Positions 24,703 to 32,442 of a DNA stretch of 64,000 nt are shown in pieces. The first letter of the stretch is position 1; every line of letters starts with the position of its first letter. Made by a program: the position numbers and the translations under genes. This DNA comes from Nocardia miyunensis NBRC 108239 (GTDB lineage Bacteria > Actinomycetota > Actinomycetes > Mycobacteriales > Mycobacteriaceae). Below the pieces are notes generated by a model. The model was not told the DNA's origin and did not search any database. It saw only the letters and a program-made list of their open reading frames with translations. The stretch covers positions 1-64,000 of the forward strand of contig NZ_BDBQ01000061.1 of the NCBI RefSeq assembly GCF_001613065.1, in the 5' to 3' direction.

Positions 24703-25920
24703 ATGTCCAAGATCAAGGTTGAGGGAACCGTCGTCGAACTCGACGGCGACGAGATGACCCGAATCATTTGGCAGTTCATCAAGGACAAGCTGATTCACCC
24801 GTACCTCGATGTGAATCTCGAGTACTACGACCTCGGTATCGAGTACCGGGACAAGACCGACGACCAGGTGACCGTCGACGCCGCCAACGCCATCAAGCAG
24901 CACGGCGTCGGTGTGAAGTGTGCCACCATCACCCCCGATGAGGCGCGCGTCGAGGAATTCGGCCTGAAGAAGATGTACCGGTCGCCCAACGGCACCATCC
25001 GCAACATCCTCGGCGGCACCATCTTCCGCGCACCCATCATCATCTCGAACGTTCCGCGCCTGGTCCCGGGCTGGACGAAGCCGATCATCATCGGCCGTCA
25101 CGCCTTCGGCGACCAGTACCGCGCCACCGACTTCAAGGTGCATCAGGCGGGAACCGTCACGCTCACCTTCACTCCGGAGGACGGCAGCGAACCGATCGTC
25201 CACGAGGTCGTGAAGCTGCCCGAGGACGGCGGCGTCGTGATGGGCATGTACAACTTCAAGAAGTCGATCGAGGACTTCGCGCGGGCATCGCTCAACTATG
25301 GCCTGCAGCAGAACTACCCGGTGTACATGTCGACGAAGAACACCATCCTGAAGGCCTACGACGGCATGTTCAAGGACACCTTCCAGGAGATCTTCGAGAC
25401 CGAGTTCAAGGCCCAGTTCGAGGCCGCCGGCCTGACCTACGAGCACCGCCTCATCGATGACATGGTCGCCTCCGCGCTGAAGTGGGAGGGCGGCTACGTC
25501 TGGGCCTGCAAGAACTACGACGGCGATGTGCAGTCCGACACCGTCGCGCAGGGCTTCGGCTCGCTGGGCCTGATGACCTCGGTGCTGCTGACCCCGGACG
25601 GCAAGACCTGTGAGGCCGAGGCCGCGCACGGAACCGTGACCCGGCACTACCGCCAGCACCAGCAGGGCAAGCCCACCTCCACCAACCCGATCGCATCGAT
25701 CTTCGCGTGGACCCGCGGCATCGCGCATCGCGGCAAGCTGGACAACACTCCCGAGGTGATCGGCTTCGCGCAGACCCTCGAGGACGTCGTCATCAAGACC
25801 GTCGAGGACGGCCAGATGACCAAGGATCTGGCGCTGCTGGTCGGCGGCGATCAGGGCTACCTGACCACCGAGGAGTTCCTCGGCGTGCTCGATGCCAACC
25901 TGGCGCGCGAGCTGAGCTGA
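24703..25920 (+). CDS. icd: NADP-dependent isocitrate dehydrogenase
   Basis: 405 residues, of the dimeric eukaryote-like (Icd1, Rv3339c) class of TCA-cycle isocitrate dehydrogenase converting isocitrate to 2-oxoglutarate, CO2 and NADPH. Family motifs are VELDGDEMTRIIWQFIKDKL at the N-terminus, YRSPNGTIRNILGGTIFRAP (substrate loop), YMSTKNTILKAYDG, LIDDMVASALKWEGGY (metal-binding Asp residues), and EAAHGTVTRHYR (NADP pocket). An AGGAGG precedes ATG 24703. It is divergent from the metX unit, as in mycobacteria. Confidence 0.97.
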   Translation: MSKIKVEGTVVELDGDEMTRIIWQFIKDKLIHPYLDVNLEYYDLGIEYRDKTDDQVTVDAANAIKQHGVGVKCATITPDEARVEEFGLKKMYRSPNGTIRNILGGTIFRAPIIISNVPRLVPGWTKPIIIGRHAFGDQYRATDFKVHQAGTVTLTFTPEDGSEPIVHEVVKLPEDGGVVMGMYNFKKSIEDFARASLNYGLQQNYPVYMSTKNTILKAYDGMFKDTFQEIFETEFKAQFEAAGLTYEHRLIDDMVASALKWEGGYVWACKNYDGDVQSDTVAQGFGSLGLMTSVLLTPDGKTCEAEAAHGTVTRHYRQHQQGKPTSTNPIASIFAWTRGIAHRGKLDNTPEVIGFAQTLEDVVIKTVEDGQMTKDLALLVGGDQGYLTTEEFLGVLDANLARELS

Positions 25921-26129
25921 CCCGATCCGCTCGTCCGGCGTACGTGACGTCGGGAGAGCCGCAACACCGGGCACCCGCCCCCACCGTCCACGGTGGCCGC
26001 GGGTGCCCGAACTGTTTCCCGGGGGGTGATTCCGGCAACAGCGCAGATGCCCGCACACCGCCGAGAGCCGGAAACCGTTATCGCCGAGCGATTTCGGAGT
26101 CCGCGCGATTTCCGCACCGACGACCGTGA

Positions 26130-27449
26130 GTGAGATCACCGGTGACGCGGGTATCGAGCCCCCGTGCTGCCGTGTTGCGCTTGACCGTGCCCGAACCCCT
26201 CTCCGCGCCCGAAGTGCCCGTGCAGCTCTCACCTGTCCGCCGTGACGGTGATCCGGCCGTCCACCCGCCGCGGGACGAATCCGCACCGCGCACGCGCTGG
26301 CACATTCCGGCGATGCTGGCGCTGGCGCTGGGCGGATTCGGTATCGGGACCACCGAATTCGTCACGATGGGCCTGCTGCCGGATATCGCGCACGCCATGC
26401 ACGTGTCCGAACCGACGGCGGGGTACAGCGTGTCGGCCTATGCGCTGGGCGTGGTGGTCGGCGCGCCGGTGATCGCGGCGCTGTGCGCGCGGGTGCCGCG
26501 CAAGCGGTTGCTGGTCTTCCTGATGGCCGCGTTCACCGTGGGCAATCTCGCGACCGTGCTCGCGCCGACGTTCGGCACGCTGGTGCTTGCCCGGTTCGTC
26601 TCCGGACTTCCGCACGGCGCGTACTTCGGCGTCGCCTCGCTCGCCGCGGCGACACTGGCCCCGGCGGGACAGCGCGCCAAGGCGATCGCCGCGGTTATGC
26701 TGGGGTTGAGCGCCGCCAATGTTGTCGGCGTTCCCGCTGCCACCTGGCTCGGCCAGAATCTCGGCTGGCGGGACGCCTATCTCGTGGTCGCCGCGATCGG
26801 CCTGGCGACGGTCGTCGCCATCGCACGTTTCGTACCGCAGTTGTCCGGAATCCGGATCACCGATCCGCGCACCGAACTTGGTGCGCTGCGCCGCCCGCAG
26901 GTGTTGCTGACCCTGCTGGTCGGCGCGGTCGGCTTCGGCGGCATGTTCGCGGTCTACACCTACATCACCACCACGCTCACCGACGTGGCCGGACTCTCGC
27001 TGAATCTGGTTCCGGTGGTACTGGCTCTGTTCGGCCTCGGCATGATCGTCGGGAGCATCCTCGGCGGGGTGCTGGCCGATCGCGGTGTGGACTCCTCGGT
27101 GTTCGCCGCGCTGATCGCGATGGTGGTCATCCTCGCGGGATTCGTTGCGGCAGCGCATAATCCGATCTCCGCCTCGGTAGGCGCGTTTCTGGTCGGCGCG
27201 GCGGGTGCGGCGATCTCGCCCGGCTTGCAGACCCGGTTGATGGATGTCGCCCACGATGCCCAGACTCTCGCCGCGGCGCTCAACCACGCCGCGCTGAACA
27301 TCGCCAACGCGGGCGGTGCGTGGCTGGGCGGGCGCGTCATCGCGGCGGGGCTGGGGTACACCGCCCCGGCCGCCGTCGGTGCCGGACTTGCCGTGGCCGG
27401 CGTGCTGCTGTTCACCGTTACCGTTCGCCTCGCACGGCGTTCTGTCTGA
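26130..27449 (+). CDS. MFS efflux transporter (DHA1, AraJ/Cml type)
   Basis: Up to 439 residues with 12 predicted membrane helices. LALGGFGIGTTEFVTMGLLP at helix 1, ARVPRKRLLV in loop 2-3 and GLPHGAYFGVAS at helix 4 place it in the AraJ/chloramphenicol-export group of drug:H+ antiporters. The true start is uncertain: GTG 26130 is the longest, but the first 55 residues are Pro/Arg-rich and may be untranslated. The TetR gene 112 bp downstream in the same direction could control it, although the operator seen lies before that TetR gene. Substrate unknown. Confidence 0.88.
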   Translation: MRSPVTRVSSPRAAVLRLTVPEPLSAPEVPVQLSPVRRDGDPAVHPPRDESAPRTRWHIPAMLALALGGFGIGTTEFVTMGLLPDIAHAMHVSEPTAGYSVSAYALGVVVGAPVIAALCARVPRKRLLVFLMAAFTVGNLATVLAPTFGTLVLARFVSGLPHGAYFGVASLAAATLAPAGQRAKAIAAVMLGLSAANVVGVPAATWLGQNLGWRDAYLVVAAIGLATVVAIARFVPQLSGIRITDPRTELGALRRPQVLLTLLVGAVGFGGMFAVYTYITTTLTDVAGLSLNLVPVVLALFGLGMIVGSILGGVLADRGVDSSVFAALIAMVVILAGFVAAAHNPISASVGAFLVGAAGAAISPGLQTRLMDVAHDAQTLAAALNHAALNIANAGGAWLGGRVIAAGLGYTAPAAVGAGLAVAGVLLFTVTVRLARRSV

Positions 27450-27526
27450 CCGCTGTCATTCGGCTCCCGGCTACGGGTGAGGTCGGTCTACGTCGACGGC
27501 GCGGGTCTGCCCGCGCCCCGCATTTC

Positions 27527-27554
27527 CATTCAGACCTGAATGTAAGTGTAGAAT
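27527..27554 (+). promoter_or_regulatory. TetR operator and leaderless promoter
   Basis: CATTCAG-AC-CTGAATG (27527-27542) is a perfect 7-bp inverted repeat. A -10 box TAGAAT (27549-27554) follows, 7 nt before ATG 27562, so the tetR gene is probably leaderless and its repressor-like operator overlaps the -35 region. This is a typical autoregulatory layout. Confidence 0.65.
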
Positions 27555-27561
27555 TCCCGGA

Positions 27562-28209
27562 ATGACCAGGCCCGCACCGTCCAAGCCGTTGCGCCGGACG
27601 CAGGAGCAGCGCAGCAGTGAGATGCGGGTGCGGCTGCTCGACGCGACCATCGATTGCCTGGTCGAATTCGGTTACGCCGGGACGACGACGCCGCGGGTGG
27701 CCGAGCGGGCGGGGGTCACCCGGGGCGCGCAGGTGCATCATTTCGGGTCCAAGACCGATCTTGTGGTGGCCGCGATCAGTCATCTGGCGCAGCGGCGCAC
27801 CGAGGCGGCCATGCGCGAACTCGGCCGGGTGCGGGTCGGGGGCGATCCGATCGGGGCCATGCTCGATTCGCTCTGGACGCTGCATCAGGGGCCGCTGTTC
27901 ATCGCGGCGATGGAGCTGTGGGTGGCCGGGCGCACCGACGCGGTGCTCGCCGCCGAGATGGAGAAGGTCGAGCCCTTCGTCAACAACGCGGTCCTGATGT
28001 CCGTCGCACAATTCGTCCCGGACGAGTTGCGGCGCAAAGAGGTTCGCGATTTCGTCTACACCGCCATGGACGCCCTGCGGGGAATCCTGGTGTCCAACTT
28101 CATCTCTCCCGATCCCGAACGCGCCCAACGTCGTTGGCGTCGCGCCTCGGCTCATCTGCGTGCCGCCGCCGACTCCCTGCTCACCGGCCTGAACCTCACC
28201 GCCGACTGA
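27562..28209 (+). CDS. TetR-family transcriptional regulator
   Basis: 215 residues. The N-terminal helix-turn-helix (about 24-70) reads LLDATIDCLVEFGYAGTTTPRVAERAGVTRGAQVHHFGSK, followed by the ligand-binding helical domain (LDSLWTLHQGPLFIAAMELWVAGRTD, DELRRKEVRDFVYTAMDALRG). ATG 27562 fits the leaderless promoter upstream. Probably autoregulated through the palindrome at 27527-27542; it may also control the MFS gene upstream or the beta-oxidation operon downstream, which has a different palindrome. Confidence 0.92.
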   Translation: MTRPAPSKPLRRTQEQRSSEMRVRLLDATIDCLVEFGYAGTTTPRVAERAGVTRGAQVHHFGSKTDLVVAAISHLAQRRTEAAMRELGRVRVGGDPIGAMLDSLWTLHQGPLFIAAMELWVAGRTDAVLAAEMEKVEPFVNNAVLMSVAQFVPDELRRKEVRDFVYTAMDALRGILVSNFISPDPERAQRRWRRASAHLRAAADSLLTGLNLTAD

Positions 28210-28740
28210 TCCAGCCCCCCCACCGGCATTCCCATCGAGGCTCGGGGACCCGCACGGATGTGCCGCCGGACCCTCCGCCGCGTCGCTGCGATGCGGTATT
28301 TCGCACGCTCGGCCACCCGGGTACGTTGCTCCGATGCCGGTGTGAGCATAGCTGTGCGCGTAATCGACTCGGGCACAATATATTTCGCTTATCGAATCGA
28401 TAGACCGCGAGCGATGTTCGCCGTGGGCCACTCCGTGACGTGGCTCGGAGTCGGATCGGTTGGGTAGCCGCTCGATGTTCGCGTCAGCGGTTGTGGACGG
28501 TGGATCGTGCTGCCGGGCTGCTTGTCGGCTTCCGGTTCGGGTCGGTACACGGTGCGAATGGGTCCGGGCGAACATCGCGGGCTGTATGTCATCGGCCCGG
28601 TTTGAACTCGGCATCTTCTCAGGAAGCAGCCCTTGCCATGTTACATACAGCTTTGTATGTTTGTTTTATTCGGTCCCGCGGGAGTCGTGGATGCCGTCGC
28701 CGGCGTGCGGTCGGCGGCCGGAGGTGAGGAGCGCAGTTCG
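28210..28740. other. Intergenic regulatory stretch before the beta-oxidation operon
   Basis: 530 bp without a credible gene. It is locally AT-rich for this genome and contains an odd palindrome TATCGA-A-TCGATA at 28390-28402, plus the inverted repeat listed separately at 28643-28660. The thiolase start lies 80 bp after the latter. The stretch looks like a long promoter/operator region. Confidence 0.5.
28643..28660. promoter_or_regulatory. Inverted repeat upstream of the thiolase operon
   Basis: ACATACA-GCTT-TGTATGT, perfect 7-bp arms with a 4-bp centre, followed by an AT-rich TTTGTTTTATT. It is a strong candidate operator for the following catabolic operon. It does not match the KstR or KstR2 motifs I know. 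Confidence 0.6.
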
Positions 28741-29946
28741 ATGGCGAACAAGGTCTACGTCGTCGGCGTCGGCATGACGAAGTTCGAGAAGCCGGGGCGT
28801 CGCAAGAACGAGGACGGCAGCGACTGGGACTACCCGGATATGGCGCGTGAGTCGGGCACCAAGGCCCTGGCCGACGCCGGAATCGCGTACGAGCGGGTGC
28901 AGCAGGCGTATGTCGGCTACGTGTACGGCGAATCCACCTCCGGACAGCGCGCGGTCTACGAACTGGGGATGACCGGTATTCCCGTGGTCAACGTCAACAA
29001 CAACTGTTCGACCGGATCGACCGCGCTCTACCTTGCGGCACAGGCGATTCGGGGCGGTCTGGCCGACTGCACGCTGGCGCTGGGCTTCGAGAAGATGCAG
29101 CCCGGCTCGCTCGGATCGACCTGGGACGACCGGGAACAGCCGATGGCCGAGCACATCATGGCGATGGCCGAGATCTCCGAGGTGTTGTTCCCGGTGGCGC
29201 CCTGGATGTTCGGCGCCGCGGGTCGCGAGCATATGAAGCAATACGGCACTACCGCAGAGCATTTCGCGAAGATCGGGTTCAAGAACCACAAGCATTCGGT
29301 GAACAATCCGTATTCCCAGTTCCAGGAGGAGTACACCCTCGACGACATCCTGGGCGCGCGGATGATCTACGACCCGCTGACCAAACTGCAGTGCTCGCCG
29401 ACCTCCGACGGTTCGGGCGCGGTCGTACTGGCCTCGGAGTCCTTCGTCGACGCGCACGGCTTGGCCGGGCAGGCGGTGGAGATCGTCGGGCAGGCCATGA
29501 CCACCGATTTCAGGTCCAGCTTCGATGGCACGGCGAAGAATCTTATCGGCTACGACATGAATGTCCAAGCCGCGCAACAGGTATACGCGCAATCCGGCCT
29601 GGGTCCGGCGGACTTCCAGGTGATCGAACTGCACGACTGCTTCTCCGCCAACGAGCTGCTGACGTACGAGGCGCTGGGGCTGTGCGCGGAGGGTGAGGCC
29701 GCCGCGCTGCTGGACGCGAATCAGACCACGTACGGCGGTAAATGGGTGGTCAACCCGTCGGGCGGCCTGATCTCCAAGGGACATCCTTTGGGCGCCACCG
29801 GATTGGCTCAGTGCTCGGAACTGACCTGGCAGCTGCGCGGTACGGCCGACAAGCGTCAGGTCCCGAACGTGACCGCCGCATTGCAGCACAACATCGGCCT
29901 CGGCGGCGCGGCCGTCGTCACTGCGTACCAGCGCGCCGATCGGTGA
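28741..29946 (+). CDS. SCP-x-type thiolase / lipid-transfer protein
   Basis: 401 residues of the non-decarboxylating thiolase superfamily, SCP-x/Ltp subgroup. The N-terminus VYVVGVGMTKFEKPGRR is typical. The nucleophilic Cys is in NNNCSTGSTALYLAAQAI, followed by LHDCFSANELLTYEALGLC and the HxxxG motif GGLISKGHPLGATGLAQC. Such enzymes cleave 3-ketoacyl-CoA, or act as aldolases on steroid side-chain intermediates. ATG 28741 follows AGGTGAGGAG. It heads an operon with SRPBCC, MaoC, SDR and acyl-CoA dehydrogenase genes, together covering a beta-oxidation cycle. Confidence 0.92.
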   Translation: MANKVYVVGVGMTKFEKPGRRKNEDGSDWDYPDMARESGTKALADAGIAYERVQQAYVGYVYGESTSGQRAVYELGMTGIPVVNVNNNCSTGSTALYLAAQAIRGGLADCTLALGFEKMQPGSLGSTWDDREQPMAEHIMAMAEISEVLFPVAPWMFGAAGREHMKQYGTTAEHFAKIGFKNHKHSVNNPYSQFQEEYTLDDILGARMIYDPLTKLQCSPTSDGSGAVVLASESFVDAHGLAGQAVEIVGQAMTTDFRSSFDGTAKNLIGYDMNVQAAQQVYAQSGLGPADFQVIELHDCFSANELLTYEALGLCAEGEAAALLDANQTTYGGKWVVNPSGGLISKGHPLGATGLAQCSELTWQLRGTADKRQVPNVTAALQHNIGLGGAAVVTAYQRADR

Positions 29947-30018
29947 TCGCTGCCCACCCGATCCGCATATCCGCCGGAACAAATTGCCCGGCAACCGAAC
30001 TCGACGAGGAGTAGGACC

Positions 30019-30453
30019 ATGGGACATATCGAGTACACCAAGAAGATGGCCGCCGGACCCGAGGCGCTGTGGGCCGTGGTCGGCAATCCGAACACCTGGG
30101 GTGACTGGTTCTCCATCCACGAACGCTGGATGGAGGAGCCCCCGGCCACCCTCGAGGTCGGCAGCAAGCTCGTCGCCAAGGTGGTGATGCTGGGGATGGC
30201 GAACAAATTCGAATGGAACGTCGTCGCGGTCGAAGCACCCAGCACGCTCACCCTCGGTGCGACCGGAATGGCCGGTGTTCAGGTCGAATTCACCTTCCGG
30301 ATCTCCGCTGCGGACGAGGGCAGCGAACTGTCGCTCCAGGGCGATTTCGAGGGCGCGCTGATCAAGGGCGCACTCGGCAAGGCGGTGGAGAAGGACGGGA
30401 TGAAACAGCTCGAGACTTCCCTGGATGCCCTCGATACTCTGGCCGCGGCATGA
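30019..30453 (+). CDS. SRPBCC-family lipid-binding-like protein
   Basis: 144 residues with the START/Bet v1-like SRPBCC fold. IEYTKKMAAGPEALWAVVGNPNTWGDWF opens the helix-grip fold, then VGSKLVAKVVMLGM, FEWNVVAVEAP, VEFTFRISAADEGSELSLQGDF and the long C-terminal helix KAVEKDGMKQLETSLDAL. Such proteins bind hydrophobic ligands; the operon context suggests an acyl-CoA or steroid intermediate, which is inference. GAGGAGTAGGA precedes ATG 30019. The stop overlaps the ATG of the repeat-made micro-ORF (ATGA). Confidence 0.88.
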   Translation: MGHIEYTKKMAAGPEALWAVVGNPNTWGDWFSIHERWMEEPPATLEVGSKLVAKVVMLGMANKFEWNVVAVEAPSTLTLGATGMAGVQVEFTFRISAADEGSELSLQGDFEGALIKGALGKAVEKDGMKQLETSLDALDTLAAA

Positions 30454-30588
30454 ACGGTCAGGCGCGGAGGCGGCAGCGGAGCGTAACCACGCAGCGCCCC
30501 GGCTCATGCCGTGGTGGATACAGCATGAACGGTCAGGCGCGGAGGCGGCAGCGGAGCGTAACCACGCAGCGCCCCGGCTCATGCCGTG
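30448..30588 (+). repeat. Perfect 66-bp direct repeat, period 75 bp
   Basis: The 66 bp at 30448-30513 (from GCATGAACGGTCAGG to CTCATGCCGTG) recur without change at 30523-30588. The 9-bp spacers after each copy differ (GTGGATACA against AGGGCACAG-like). The 75-bp period keeps a reading frame open through both copies. Confidence 0.97.
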
Positions 30589-30602
30589 AGGGCACAGCGT
30601 GA
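30450..30602 (+). CDS. Possible 50-residue protein made of two 25-residue repeats
   Basis: ATG 30450 overlaps the SRPBCC stop (ATGA), and the TGA at 30600-30602 overlaps the GTG start of the MaoC gene (GTGA), so the frame fits exactly between two operon genes. It encodes two nearly identical 25-residue units starting MNGQARRRQR, each with one Cys (SCR) and strongly basic. The unit length equals 75 bp. It might be an expressed micro-protein, or an inserted repeat tolerated because its length preserves translational coupling. No family is recognised. Confidence 0.4.
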   Translation: MNGQARRRQRSVTTQRPGSCRGGYSMNGQARRRQRSVTTQRPGSCREGTA

Positions 30603-31462
30603 GTACGAAGACGGTCGTATTCGACGATTCGGGGCTGAACGCCTGGTCCGACGAGGAGCGGTTCGAGGTCACCCGGGAGCGGATCGCCGAATATGCCGCT
30701 GCCACGAATGATCCCATCGCCGCCCATCGCTCCGGCGAGGTCGCGTCACCGGTTTTCGCGATCGTCCCGGTATTCGACGCCATGCTGGTCCCGGTGATCG
30801 ATGTGGCCCCGATGGACATCTTCGGCCGAGTCGTGCACGGGGAGCAGGACTTTCACTTCCACCGTCCGATTCGCCCGGGTGAGACGCTGGTGGCCAGGGC
30901 CCGCGCGATCGGGTACGCGAGCCGCAGCAGTGGCAGCACGATCACCATCCATATCGAAACCCGTTCCGAGGCAGGGGATCCGGTCAACGAGCAGTACCTG
31001 ACCGCGTTCTTCCGCAATGTGGACGCGGGCCGCACGGTCGGGGAATCGGGGCCGCCGCACGGATTCGGCGAGGCCCTGCGTGCGCGGGATCCGATCGCGG
31101 TGGTGCCGCAGCACGTGGACCAGGACCAGACCTTCCGCTACGCACCCGCGTCGGGTGATCCGGTGCCGCTGCACCTGGACGAGGAGGTCGCCAAGGACGC
31201 CGGACTGCCCGGCATCATCGCGCACGGCCTGTGCACGATGGCCTTCGCCTCCTGGGCCGTGCTCACCGAGGTCGGCGGATCCGACGTCAGCCGGGTGCGC
31301 AGGTTCGCCGTCCGGTTCGCGGGACTCGTGTTCCCCGGCGACGATCTGTCCACCCGCATCTGGAAGGCCGAGCCCGGCAACGGCACAACCACTTACGCAT
31401 TCGAGACCGTGCGCGGACAGGACGTCGTGCTCAGCGACGGTCTCGCCGAGATCGCGGACTGA
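30599..31462 (+). CDS. MaoC-type double-hotdog enoyl-CoA hydratase
   Basis: 287 residues with two hotdog halves. The N-terminal half has an N-terminal MaoC-like segment (ERIAEYAAATNDPIAAH). The C-terminal half carries the hydratase-2 motif YAPASGDPVPLHLDEEVA with the catalytic Asp and His (the Asn usually found between them is replaced by Val), then GIIAHGLCTMAF. It should hydrate trans-2-enoyl-CoA with R stereochemistry. GTG 30599 (STKTVVFDDS) overlaps the stop of the micro-ORF. Middle step of the beta-oxidation operon. Confidence 0.88.
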   Translation: MSTKTVVFDDSGLNAWSDEERFEVTRERIAEYAAATNDPIAAHRSGEVASPVFAIVPVFDAMLVPVIDVAPMDIFGRVVHGEQDFHFHRPIRPGETLVARARAIGYASRSSGSTITIHIETRSEAGDPVNEQYLTAFFRNVDAGRTVGESGPPHGFGEALRARDPIAVVPQHVDQDQTFRYAPASGDPVPLHLDEEVAKDAGLPGIIAHGLCTMAFASWAVLTEVGGSDVSRVRRFAVRFAGLVFPGDDLSTRIWKAEPGNGTTTYAFETVRGQDVVLSDGLAEIAD

Positions 31463-31539
31463 TATTCCGGTCGCCCGGCGCGCGCGTTTCGCGAGCCGAA
31501 CGCCCGCCGGGCCCGTAGATTCATCGAACAGGAGAGATG

Positions 31540-32409
31540 ATGGGTGCATTGGAAGGCAAGGTCGCGGTGATCACCGGCGGCGGCCGGGGGATCGGGCGCG
31601 AACATGCGCTGCTGTTCGCGCGCGAGGGCGCGAGCGTGGTGGTCAATGATCTCGGCGGCGACAACGCCGGCGAGGGCGCGGACAGCGGTCCGGCGCAGGA
31701 GGTGGTGGACGAGATCGTCGCCGCGGGCGGTCGCGCATGCGCCAACACCGACAGCGTCGCGCTATGGGATGGTGCGAAGAACCTTGTGGATCAGGCTGTT
31801 TCGGAGTTCGGCCGACTCGACGTCGTGGTCAACAACGCGGGCATCCTGCGCGACGGATTCGTCGCGGGGCTCGAGGAATCGCAGTGGGACGCGGTGATCG
31901 CGGTCCATCTGAAGGGGCATTTCAACGTGCTGCGACATGCGGCCGCGTACTGGAAGGACCAGTCCAAGGCCGGGAATCAGCCCACCGCCGCGGTGGTCAA
32001 CACCGCATCGGCCTCGGGGGTCACGATTCCCAATGCGGGACAGGCGAATTACGGCGCGGCCAAGGCCGGTATCGCCGCGCTGACGCTGGTCGCCGCCGAG
32101 GAACTCGACCGATACGGTGTGCGAGTCAACGCGATCGCCCCGATGGCGCGCACCCGGCTGACCCTGGCGACGCCCGGTATGGGCGCGATCTTCGCCGCCG
32201 AGGTCGGCGAGGGTGAGTTCGACGCGTTCAGCCCGGCCAATATCTCTCCGCTGGTCGCCTATCTGGCCTCGGACAAGTGCCCGATGACGGGCAAGGTGTT
32301 CGCGGTGCAGGGCGGCGCCATCTCCGAGTTGGCGGGCTGGCACGACGTGAAGACGATCGAGACCGAGGGCCCCTGGACGATCGACGACATCTCCGCCCGG
32401 CTGCCCTGA
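31540..32409 (+). CDS. Short-chain dehydrogenase (3-hydroxyacyl-CoA type)
   Basis: 289 residues. Rossmann motif VITGGGRGIGREHALLFA, VVVNDLGGDN (the loop seen in 17-beta-HSD4/MFE-2-like enzymes), NNAGILRDGF, active-site Ser in TASASGV, and YGAAKAGI. The MFE-2-like glycine and aspartate pattern suggests a (3R)-hydroxyacyl-CoA dehydrogenase, the natural step after the MaoC hydratase. ATG 31540 is preferred since AGGAGA is then at proper distance; ATG 31537 is one codon upstream. The C-terminus HDVKTIETEGPWTIDDI is typical of mycobacterial members. Confidence 0.9.
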   Translation: MGALEGKVAVITGGGRGIGREHALLFAREGASVVVNDLGGDNAGEGADSGPAQEVVDEIVAAGGRACANTDSVALWDGAKNLVDQAVSEFGRLDVVVNNAGILRDGFVAGLEESQWDAVIAVHLKGHFNVLRHAAAYWKDQSKAGNQPTAAVVNTASASGVTIPNAGQANYGAAKAGIAALTLVAAEELDRYGVRVNAIAPMARTRLTLATPGMGAIFAAEVGEGEFDAFSPANISPLVAYLASDKCPMTGKVFAVQGGAISELAGWHDVKTIETEGPWTIDDISARLP

Positions 32410-32442
32410 TCACGTCTGTTTCGAAGAGTTTGGAGGACAACG

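Noticed and set aside
30448..30588. The 66-bp direct repeats as insertion-sequence or CRISPR repeats
   Set aside because: Only two copies with 9-bp spacers, no transposase or cas genes and no terminal inverted repeats.
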